6,749 nucleotides of DNA, taken from NCBI GenBank assembly GCA_025464735.1, contig JAODMX010000086.1, forward strand, positions 1-6,749, given 5' to 3'. This document shows, one piece after another, positions 1-5,287 of this stretch (position 1 is the stretch's first letter; every line of letters starts with the position of its first letter). The position numbers and the translations under genes were made by a program. Under the pieces are notes generated by a model that made no database searches, was not told the origin of the DNA, and worked only from the letters and a program-made list of their open reading frames with translations. Origin of the DNA: Frondihabitans sp. GTDB taxonomy: Bacteria > Actinomycetota > Actinomycetes > Actinomycetales > Microbacteriaceae.

Positions 1-494
1 CGGTGCTCGCTGCGATCGTCGTGATCATCGTGGCGATCCTCTACCACTACGCCCCGAACGTGAAGCGGCCGCGATTCCGCTGGATGAGCGCCGGAGCCCT
101 GCTGGCGATTGCAATCTGGTTCGTAGCGTCGATCGGATTTGCCTTCTACGTCGTCAACTTCTCGCACTACAACGCCACCTACGGCGCGCTCGGTGGCGTC
201 ATCATCTTCCTGCTCTGGCTCTGGATCACGAACAACGCGCTCCTCTTGGGCGCTGAATTCGACGCCGAGGTCGAGCGAGGGCGCGAACTGCGGGCCGGCA
301 TCCACGCCGAGCGGGACATCCAGCTCCCGCCACGCGACACCCGGCAGAGCGACAAGAGGGCCGCGAAGCGCGAGAAGGACATCGAGGAGGCGATTCGGGT
401 GCGCGAGGCCGGCGACGCGGAACGCCGCCGAGCCCGCGAACGCGAAGAGGCCCGGCCGAAGAACCCCGTCGACGACCCCGCCGACTTCGTCTAG
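1..494 (+). CDS. YihY/BrkB-family inner membrane protein, C-terminal part (5' end outside window)
   Basis: This is the last 163 codons of a gene that enters from the left; bases 1-2 belong to a preceding codon, and the GTG at 3 is an internal valine, not a start. It ends with TAG at 492-494. Three hydrophobic stretches are visible (about residues 3-15, 28-52 and 61-83 of the visible part). The segment around YNATYGALGG followed by FLLWLWITNNALLLGAEFD matches the conserved last membrane segments of the YihY/BrkB family (once annotated as ribonuclease BN). These are integral membrane proteins of uncertain function, possibly transport related. After the last membrane segment comes a tail of about 75 residues that is very rich in Arg, Glu, Asp and Lys, probably cytoplasmic and partly helical or disordered. 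The gene converges on the VOC gene, with 12 bp between stop codons. Family assignment is firm; function is not known. Confidence 0.88.
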   Translation, partial: VLAAIVVIIVAILYHYAPNVKRPRFRWMSAGALLAIAIWFVASIGFAFYVVNFSHYNATYGALGGVIIFLLWLWITNNALLLGAEFDAEVERGRELRAGIHAERDIQLPPRDTRQSDKRAAKREKDIEEAIRVREAGDAERRRAREREEARPKNPVDDPADFV

Positions 495-506
495 GGTTCC
501 GGCGAC

Positions 507-1286
507 TCAGGCGTTCGGACCGCCCTCGATCAGCTTGATCGTCGCCCCCGTGACGTCCGTCAGGGTGGCCAGGCGCCCGAAGGGCGTGTCGGTCGGCGCC
601 TCAACGACGCTGCCGCCGAGTTCGACGGCTCGGGCCGCGGCTGCGTCGGCATCCGCCACCCGGAAGTAGACGACCCACGCGGCGGGGTCACCGGCCGGCC
701 AGTAGCCGGAGGCATCCATGACCCCCGCGTACGGCTCATCGTCGACCATCAACTGCGTGTAGCGGAACTCCGGGCTGCCGGCCATCGACACGGTCTGCCA
801 GCCGAACGCCTGCTGGTAGAACTGCAGACTGTCGTCGTACTGCGTCGTGTGCAGTTCGAACCAGGCCGGTGTACCGACCTCGCCGCGGGCCTGGATCCCG
901 CGGTTGTCACCGCGTTGCCAGGCGCCGACGGTTGCTCTGTCGACGTCGGTCGCGATGACCATCGAGCCGAGCGATCCCACGGGGTGCGGGCCTGAAAGGA
1001 CCACTCCTCCGGCGCCCGTGACGGCTTCCGACGTCGTCTCCGCGTCGTCGGTCTCGAGGTACACCAGCCAAGCGTCGGGGGCCTCCGCGGGCTCTTGCCT
1101 GCCGATCAGACCGCCGACCTGCTTGTCGCCGAGCGAGAAGACCACGTAGTTGCCGTACTCCGGACCGGTGTCGGTCGAAGTCCAGCCGAAGAGGGCCTCG
1201 TAGAAGGCCCTCGAAGCAGCGACGTCGCTGCTGCTCAGGTCGACCCAGATCGGGGCGCCGGTGGGAAAAGTGAGGTCGTCAGTCAT
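507..1286 (-). CDS. Tandem VOC-domain protein (glyoxalase/bleomycin-resistance/dioxygenase fold)
   Basis: A 259-residue soluble protein made of two VOC domains. Domain 1 spans about residues 11-124 (PIWVDLSSSDVAASRAFYEALFGW at its start, ATVGAWQ at its end) and domain 2 about 138-254 (GTPAWFELHT, then FYQQAFGW, ending GATIKLIE). The repeated FY..(L/A)FGW helix-strand motif identifies the fold. Length and domain spacing fit the common actinobacterial two-domain VOC proteins, often annotated as glyoxalase-like or CFP-30B-like hydroxylases. Typical VOC metal ligands (H/E early, E late) are only partly present: domain 2 has E144, H146 and E254, while domain 1 ends in a Trp-Gln. Metal binding and catalysis are therefore uncertain, and substrate binding without catalysis is possible. 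The ATG at 1284-1286 is supported by an AAGGA 7 nt upstream. The gene follows the lyase gene by 45 bp on the same strand, so co-transcription is plausible. Substrate unknown. Confidence 0.9.
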   Translation of the reverse strand: MTDDLTFPTGAPIWVDLSSSDVAASRAFYEALFGWTSTDTGPEYGNYVVFSLGDKQVGGLIGRQEPAEAPDAWLVYLETDDAETTSEAVTGAGGVVLSGPHPVGSLGSMVIATDVDRATVGAWQRGDNRGIQARGEVGTPAWFELHTTQYDDSLQFYQQAFGWQTVSMAGSPEFRYTQLMVDDEPYAGVMDASGYWPAGDPAAWVVYFRVADADAAAARAVELGGSVVEAPTDTPFGRLATLTDVTGATIKLIEGGPNA

Positions 1287-1293
1287 GATGTCG

Positions 1294-1298
1294 TCCTT
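1294..1298 (-). promoter_or_regulatory. Shine-Dalgarno site of the VOC gene
   Basis: On the minus strand the sequence reads AAGGA followed by 7 nt and then the ATG at 1286-1284. This is the only clear ribosome binding site among the four minus-strand genes, and it fixes the VOC start. Confidence 0.7.
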
Positions 1299-1331
1299 AT
1301 CGTTTCGGTGTTCTGAGAATTCAGGTCGTGC

Positions 1332-2129
1332 TTAGAAGGCAAAGCCGAGCTCAGCGGGGTAGGCGCCCCGTGCGGTGAGCTGCGACGCGGCGTCGCGCAG
1401 ATGAGAAAGCGTCAGGCCCAGGATCCCTGGCCCGAAGCTGACACGCGAAACGCCCAGCTCCGCGAGACGGGCGAGTGACACCGACGAGGGGTCGGCGAGC
1501 ACCGACACTTTGCCGTGGATCTCGTCGAGAGCGCGCTTGACCAGATCTTCTGTCGACAGGCCGAGCACGAAGGCGACGTCGGCTCCGCCGTCGAGATAGG
1601 CGTTGGCCCGCGTGACGGCGTCATCGAAGGAGTCGGGGTCACCCGCGAGAGAGTCGACACGAGCGTTGATGACGATCGGCACACCGGCGCGGTCACCCGC
1701 CGCTCGCGCCGCCGCGATCTTCGACACCTGGGTGTCGATGTCGTAGAGCGGCGCCATCGCCTGCCCGACAGAGTCTTCGATGTTGAGCCCGGCGGCGCCC
1801 GCTTCGATGAGGCGCCAAACGTTGTCGCGGGTGCCCGCTGCATCCTGGGCGTAGGCCTTCTCGAAGTCGACCGAGACGGGCAGCTCCACGGAGCGAATGA
1901 TCAGCTGGGCTACGGCGAGAGCCTCGTCGACGTCGAGGCCTTCGCCGTCTTCGACGCCGTGGGTCTCGCTCACCGAGTGGCTCGCGGTGGCGAGGGCCTT
2001 GACCCTCGGGACGCCGGCGACGATGCGGGCGGTGACGCTGTCCCAGACGTTGGTGACGATCAGAGGGTTGCCCGGAACGTGAAGGGAACGGAGGAGGTCG
2101 GCCTTCTCGGCCGTGGACTGGATCGACAT
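1332..2129 (-). CDS. Isocitrate lyase/phosphoenolpyruvate mutase superfamily protein
   Basis: A 265-residue TIM-barrel enzyme of the ICL/PEP mutase superfamily, whose members make or break C-C or C-P bonds next to an oxaloacetate- or pyruvate-like group using Mg2+. Family landmarks are in order: NVWDSVTARIVA (27-38), LPVSVDFEKAY (83-93, with the acidic D88/E90 pair), GLNIEDS (114-120), VINARVD (153-159), GGADVAFVLGL (181-191) and the barrel-closing GVSRVSFGPG (226-235). The KxCGH loop of true isocitrate and methylisocitrate lyases is absent between IEDS and NARVD, so it is not a classical glyoxylate-cycle or methylcitrate-cycle lyase. An uncharacterised carboxy-lyase or phosphonopyruvate-type role is equally possible. 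The frame stays open upstream to an ATG at 2298-2300, but those 57 extra residues have no family character, run through the repeats and overlap the previous gene, so the ATG at 2127-2129 is preferred. No strong Shine-Dalgarno site is visible. Stop is TAA at 1332-1334. Confidence 0.87.
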   Translation of the reverse strand: MSIQSTAEKADLLRSLHVPGNPLIVTNVWDSVTARIVAGVPRVKALATASHSVSETHGVEDGEGLDVDEALAVAQLIIRSVELPVSVDFEKAYAQDAAGTRDNVWRLIEAGAAGLNIEDSVGQAMAPLYDIDTQVSKIAAARAAGDRAGVPIVINARVDSLAGDPDSFDDAVTRANAYLDGGADVAFVLGLSTEDLVKRALDEIHGKVSVLADPSSVSLARLAELGVSRVSFGPGILGLTLSHLRDAASQLTARGAYPAELGFAF

Positions 2130-2182
2130 GAGCCCAGCCAACCAGTCCCGGCCGCCCGCCGCCAGGGTCTCACCGGGTAGCG

Positions 2183-2243
2183 TCGCGGAAGTGCCACTCG
2201 CTTCGCGCAATTCCGCGAAGCCATGCCCACTTCCGCGAAGCCA
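2183..2243. repeat. Cluster of direct and inverted TTCCGCGA repeats in the intergenic gap
   Basis: The 152-bp gap 2130-2281 contains a 13-bp direct repeat, TTCCGCGAAGCCA, at 2211-2223 and 2231-2243 (period 20). An inverted copy of the core lies at 2183-2190. The inverted pair extends to 11 bp: TCGCGGAAGTG at 2183-2193 against CACTTCCGCGA at 2228-2238. The pattern resembles a short palindromic intergenic element (REP-like) or a paired binding site. It lies just after the acetyltransferase stop codon and before the lyase start. Function is not known, and whether it recurs in the genome cannot be seen here. Confidence 0.6.
2200..2221 (-). terminator. Possible hairpin after the Eis-like gene
   Basis: GCTTCGCG (2200-2207) and CGCGAAGC (2214-2221) form a perfect 8-bp stem with a 6-nt loop, about 60 bp past the acetyltransferase stop codon in its direction of transcription. 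There is no T-run after it, so a classical intrinsic terminator is not shown; actinobacterial terminators often lack one. It could equally be part of the repeat cluster that surrounds it. Confidence 0.3.
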
Positions 2244-2281
2244 CCCGTGGCGCTGCGCCCGCTGCGACGCGCCAGCGAGGG

Positions 2282-3580
2282 CTAGAAGTCGGTGATGCAA
2301 TCGACTGGGCGGTCGGGGGTGAACAGTGCCGTCGCCCGTGCGACGGCACCCGCCGTGTGTTCCGTCACGAGGCCCACCTCTGCGAGCACTCCGACGCTGA
2401 CGCCGCCGAGATAGAGCGAGGCCAGGGTTGCCGCGTCGAGCTCGAGATCGGCGACCGCGCTATCGGACGACGCGGCGCGCGTGACGTGCGCGGCACCCCC
2501 GGCACTCTCGATCGCGAACACTCCGTCGGCGAACCCGAGCTTGTCGTGCACCCGAAGCGTGAGATGCCCGTCCACCGAATACGGGCGCGCCGAAAGGGCA
2601 GCAATCGGTTCGAGCACCCGGATCCAGAGGTGATCGGTTTCGCCCTCGGTGAGGAGCGCCCGGCTGTCGACGAGCGCCTGCAGCACGGCGTTGTCGACCG
2701 CGGAGGCGCGCGACTTCACCTTGTCGACAAGATCGACCTGCCCCAGGAACCCCCACAGCCCAAGGAGCGCGTTGGCTGTGCCGGCGACGAGGTCGACGAC
2801 CTCGAGCACAATCTCGGTGCCGTCCTTCACGACGCGGTACGTGAGGTAGCCATCGATTGTGACGTTGTCATCGGCGTAGTGGACGGCGCCCCGCAGCGTC
2901 TCGTCGGGCTTGCCCTCGCCGTCGGCCAGGCCCAGCCTGAAGTTCCAGAGCTGCTGCTGCCGATCGATCGAGCCGGGCGTGCGGGCGTGGTAGTCGGCGA
3001 AGACCTTTCGCGCGATGTCGCCGAGGGAGCGGGCAGCCACGAGTTCGACCCGACCCGCAGGATCCGTGTGGAGAGCGAACGGGCGATCTCGCCTCAGCAG
3101 CACCTCCCGCGTCCGCACCGCGGGCCCGAAGCCGAAGCGGCGGTAGATGGTCGACTCGCTGGCCGTGAGGGCCGCGAGCGCGTGGCCGGTGTCGGCCGCG
3201 TGATGGAGCCGGTCGGTCATCATGTGGCGCAGCAGACCGCGGCGCTTGTGTGTGGGGCGAACGGTCACGTCGGAGATGAGGTAGGAGTTGACGAGCGCGC
3301 CGCCACCGACATTCATGGTCTTCGTGTAGCCGGCGTAGGTTCCGACGGGCCAGTTCTCGTCGAGGGAACCGGGAAGCGAGTGTTTGGCGTAGATGCCGAG
3401 GAAGCCTCGGCCGTCGGCAGCTGCGCCCAGGGCGTCCTGAAGGATGGCGGCCGCGCTGTCGTTCTGGTGGAAGGCGATGCGGGCGGCGCCGAGCCAGGCG
3501 GCGGTCGCCGCGTCGGGGACGCCGTCGACGAGGACGGGGTCGAAGGTGCGGACGTCGTACAGCTCGTCGAAGGTGCTCAT
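2282..3580 (-). CDS. Eis-like GNAT-family N-acetyltransferase with C-terminal SCP2-like domain
   Basis: A 432-residue protein with the Eis layout: an N-terminal GNAT domain (about 20-165), a second GNAT-like domain (about 170-310) and a C-terminal sterol-carrier-like domain (about 320-432). The acetyl-CoA binding motif is visible as ISDVTVRPTHKRRGLLRHMM (102-121), the V.V.P..(R/K)RRG signature. The stretch LTASESTIYRRFGFGPA (138-154) matches the Eis segment with the catalytic tyrosine, here Y146. The chain ends in Phe, as in mycobacterial Eis, where the terminal carboxylate is proposed as the general base. Eis enzymes acetylate amines at several positions, including aminoglycosides and protein lysines; the substrate of this homologue cannot be told. 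The ATG at 3578-3580 has only a weak GGCTGGA-like sequence upstream. Stop is TAG at 2282-2284. It lies 94 bp downstream of the MFS gene on the same strand. Resistance should not be assumed from family membership. Confidence 0.9.
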   Translation of the reverse strand: MSTFDELYDVRTFDPVLVDGVPDAATAAWLGAARIAFHQNDSAAAILQDALGAAADGRGFLGIYAKHSLPGSLDENWPVGTYAGYTKTMNVGGGALVNSYLISDVTVRPTHKRRGLLRHMMTDRLHHAADTGHALAALTASESTIYRRFGFGPAVRTREVLLRRDRPFALHTDPAGRVELVAARSLGDIARKVFADYHARTPGSIDRQQQLWNFRLGLADGEGKPDETLRGAVHYADDNVTIDGYLTYRVVKDGTEIVLEVVDLVAGTANALLGLWGFLGQVDLVDKVKSRASAVDNAVLQALVDSRALLTEGETDHLWIRVLEPIAALSARPYSVDGHLTLRVHDKLGFADGVFAIESAGGAAHVTRAASSDSAVADLELDAATLASLYLGGVSVGVLAEVGLVTEHTAGAVARATALFTPDRPVDCITDF

Positions 3581-3606
3581 GCATCCAGCCTAGGGCGGAC
3601 CTGTGA

Positions 3607-3664
3607 CACGGTGCCGCCGCCGCTCGCGGCACGCTCCCGCCGTCCACGGCACGGTGCCGCCGCC
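3607..3664. repeat. 15-bp direct repeat with GC-rich hairpins between MFS and acetyltransferase genes
   Basis: CACGGTGCCGCCGCC occurs at 3607-3621 and again at 3650-3664, 43 bp apart. The first copy is part of an inverted repeat, GTGCCGC (3611-3617) and GCGGCAC (3626-3632), an 8-nt loop hairpin. The second forms the odd palindrome CGGCACGGTGCCG (3647-3659). The block fills most of the 94-bp gap after the MFS stop codon and before the acetyltransferase start. A U-less terminator for the MFS gene is one reading; no T-run is present. A binding site for a regulator of the acetyltransferase gene is another. Confidence 0.5.
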
Positions 3665-3674
3665 TCAGCCCCGA

Positions 3675-5057
3675 TCAGTCGATCGCGCGCTGCTCCGAAT
3701 TCACGCGGAGCATCAGCAAGAGCCCGACGGCCAACACGACCGCGATCCCGATGGCGCCGTAGCGGGTGTTCCCGGTTACCGTGACGAACACCGTGAACAG
3801 CAGCGGGGCGAGGAAGCTCACGGCCCGCCCCGTCGTCGCGTACAGCCCGAAGATCTCGCCTTCGCGCCCGGGAGGGGCGACTCGGGCGGCGAACGACCGG
3901 CTCGCCGATTGCGCCGGCCCGACGAACAGGGACAGGAAGAGGCCGCACGCCCAGAAGCCGGCCTGCGCGTTTCCGACGAACAGGATGGCGACCGTGGCGA
4001 CGACGAGCCCGATGAGTGCGACGATGATGATCGTCTTCGCCCCCAGCTGGTCGTCGAACCTGCCAGCGAGGAACGCTCCCACCCCGGCGACGACGTTGGC
4101 GGCGACCGCGAAGTAGAGCACCTGCGTGGTCGTGAAGCCGAAGACCTGCGCCGCGATGATGGCGCCGAACGTGAAGACGGCGGCGATGCCGTCCCGGAAG
4201 ATCGCCGAGGCGCCGAGGAAGAGCAGCACCTGCGGGTTCTTGCGGTACAGCCTCGCGATGGTGAGACCGATCTGCTTGTACGACTGGATGAAGCTGAGGC
4301 GTGCCGCCGCCTTGCCGGTCGCCGGGATCTCGGGCACGGAGACGAAGAGGGGGATGGCAAGGAGACAGAACCACACGGCCGACGCGAGGATCGCGAACCG
4401 GACGGTCCAGACGCCGCCCGCGATCGTCGAGTCGAGCCCGAGGAGACCGGCGTGCCCTGTTACCCCAAAGCTCTGGATGAAGAGCAGCAGCAGCAGAAGG
4501 AGGAGCACGATGCCGCCGAAGTATCCGGCACTCCAGCCCCAGCTCGAGACCCGGCCGATGTTCGCGGGCGTCGACACCTGCACGAGCATCGCGTTGTAGT
4601 TGACGTTCGCGAACTCGATGACGACGCTTCCCAGGGCGATCAGCATGGCGCCGAGGACGAGGTAGGAGTGGGCAGGCGCGACGAACACCATGCCGATCAT
4701 CGACAGGATCACGATGGCGGTGGTGATTCCGAGCCAGAGTTTGCGCTTGCCCGTGCCGTCCGACCGCTGACCCAGCAGCGGCGCCAGCAACGCGATCAAG
4801 AGCCCTGCGATGGTCAGCGCGGTCGACACGACAGTGGCGTTGTGGGCCTTGGCGGCGACGAGAGCGGCGTTGGCCGTGTCGGATCCGGCGGCCGACACGA
4901 TGGCCGGAGACACGAACGAGTTGGAGGCCAGGTACGTCGAGAAGATGAAGGTCACGACGACCGTGTTGAATCCGGCCGACGCGGAGTCCCACAGCGACCA
5001 GGCGAAAACGCGGCGACGGGGGATCGGTGTTGTGTCGGCAAGCGTCGCCTCGGTCAT
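3675..5057 (-). CDS. MFS transporter, UMF1/Atg22-like family
   Basis: A 460-residue integral membrane protein with about 12 predicted hydrophobic segments. The N-terminal FAWSLWDSASAGFNTVVVTF (18-37) matches the W.L(Y/W)D..(N/A)S.F opening of UMF1/Atg22-like permeases. MFS motif A is seen after segment 2 as GQRSDGTGKRK (96-106), and a second-half copy as GRFDDQLGAK (332-341). Near the C-terminus, EGEIFGLYATTGRAVSFLAP (399-418) is also typical of the family. Fungal Atg22 exports vacuolar amino acids; bacterial members have no settled substrate. The ATG at 5055-5057 is chosen because family similarity starts directly after it. The frame stays open to 5273, but that extension runs into the dnaK leader. 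An ATG at 5085-5087 would add 10 residues and is a lesser alternative. Neither has a clear Shine-Dalgarno site. Stop is TGA at 3675-3677. The gene is divergent from dnaK. Confidence 0.88.
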   Translation of the reverse strand: MTEATLADTTPIPRRRVFAWSLWDSASAGFNTVVVTFIFSTYLASNSFVSPAIVSAAGSDTANAALVAAKAHNATVVSTALTIAGLLIALLAPLLGQRSDGTGKRKLWLGITTAIVILSMIGMVFVAPAHSYLVLGAMLIALGSVVIEFANVNYNAMLVQVSTPANIGRVSSWGWSAGYFGGIVLLLLLLLLFIQSFGVTGHAGLLGLDSTIAGGVWTVRFAILASAVWFCLLAIPLFVSVPEIPATGKAAARLSFIQSYKQIGLTIARLYRKNPQVLLFLGASAIFRDGIAAVFTFGAIIAAQVFGFTTTQVLYFAVAANVVAGVGAFLAGRFDDQLGAKTIIIVALIGLVVATVAILFVGNAQAGFWACGLFLSLFVGPAQSASRSFAARVAPPGREGEIFGLYATTGRAVSFLAPLLFTVFVTVTGNTRYGAIGIAVVLAVGLLLMLRVNSEQRAID

Positions 5058-5136
5058 GCGGTGACGGTACCGCGAAGCGGTGAACATGGGGTAGCGCGTC
5101 GGTCGTGTCGGGCTGGCGGCGTGTCCGAAGCTGAAA

Positions 5137-5157
5137 CTTGCTGTGAGTCGACTCAAC
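5137..5157. promoter_or_regulatory. Degenerate HAIR-like site around a perfect 12-bp palindrome
   Basis: TGAGTCGACTCA at 5144-5155 is a perfect palindrome. Read with the HspR consensus CTTGAGT-N7-ACTCAAG, the block 5137-5157 is CTTGCTG-N7-ACTCAAC, matching 10 of 14 consensus bases (4/7 and 6/7). It sits 62 bp upstream of the better site at 5199-5219 and 80 bp before the divergent MFS start. It may be a second HspR site, as in operons with more than one HAIR, or a site for an unrelated dimeric regulator of the MFS gene. Confidence 0.4.
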
Positions 5158-5171
5158 TTTGCCAATGACAT

Positions 5172-5200
5172 TTGACTCGCGCCCAAGGACCGTGCAAACT
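5172..5200 (+). promoter_or_regulatory. Possible dnaK promoter (-35 TTGACT, weak -10)
   Basis: TTGACT at 5172-5177 matches the vegetative -35 consensus at 5 of 6 bases. With a 17-nt spacer the -10 would be CAAACT (5195-5200), which matches only 3 of 6. This position would place the HspR site at 5199-5219 over the downstream edge of the -10 and the start site, a sensible place for a repressor. The -10 is poor and the assignment is tentative. No GGAA-type SigH -35 was found on this strand in the region. Confidence 0.3.
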
Positions 5201-5219
5201 TGATACAAGCACGCTCAAG
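5199..5219 (+). promoter_or_regulatory. HAIR element: HspR operator of the dnaK operon
   Basis: The sequence is CTTGATA-N7-GCTCAAG, against the actinobacterial HspR consensus CTTGAGT-N7-ACTCAAG. It matches 11 of 14 bases, with perfect inverted outer halves CTTGA (5199-5203) and TCAAG (5215-5219) and the exact 7-nt spacing. It lies 68 bp before the dnaK start codon. In Streptomyces and mycobacteria HspR, with DnaK as co-repressor, represses dnaK through such sites until heat shock draws DnaK away. No CIRCE element is visible, in line with HspR rather than HrcA control. Confidence 0.82.
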
Positions 5220-5271
5220 GTTGGGCGTCACACGCATCACATCACAAAGACTTTGCATCACCAAGCACGAC

Positions 5272-5278
5272 AAAGGAG
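5272..5278 (+). promoter_or_regulatory. Strong Shine-Dalgarno site of dnaK
   Basis: AAAGGAG lies 9 nt before the ATG at 5288-5290. It is the best ribosome binding site in the window, fitting a highly expressed chaperone gene, and it fixes the dnaK start. Confidence 0.85.
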
Positions 5279-5287
5279 AACAGCCAC

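Noticed and set aside
479..504. CGCCG/CGGCG inverted repeat as a shared terminator between the convergent genes
   Set aside because: Only 5 bp of stem with a 16-nt loop and no T-run on either side; too weak to call.
2357..3784. 475-codon plus-strand open frame antisense to the acetyltransferase gene
   Set aside because: It mirrors a well-supported gene, its product is a low-complexity mix of charged residues with no family motif, and long antisense frames are expected in GC-rich coding DNA.
3603..5168. 521-codon plus-strand open frame antisense to the MFS gene
   Set aside because: The product is an Arg/Asp/Glu/Gly-rich shadow of the opposite strand with no domain, while the minus strand encodes a clear 12-segment transporter.
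5200..5205. TTGATA as a -35 box (5 of 6 to consensus)
   Set aside because: No acceptable -10 lies 16-18 nt downstream, and the bases are better explained as the left half of the HAIR element.
3577..5208. 543-codon minus-strand open frame in another frame of the MFS gene
   Set aside because: Arg/His/Pro-rich product without motifs, overlapping the real transporter throughout.
5058..5273. 72-residue N-terminal extension of the MFS protein
   Set aside because: It would run through the dnaK control region and HAIR element, and family similarity begins only after the ATG at 5055-5057.
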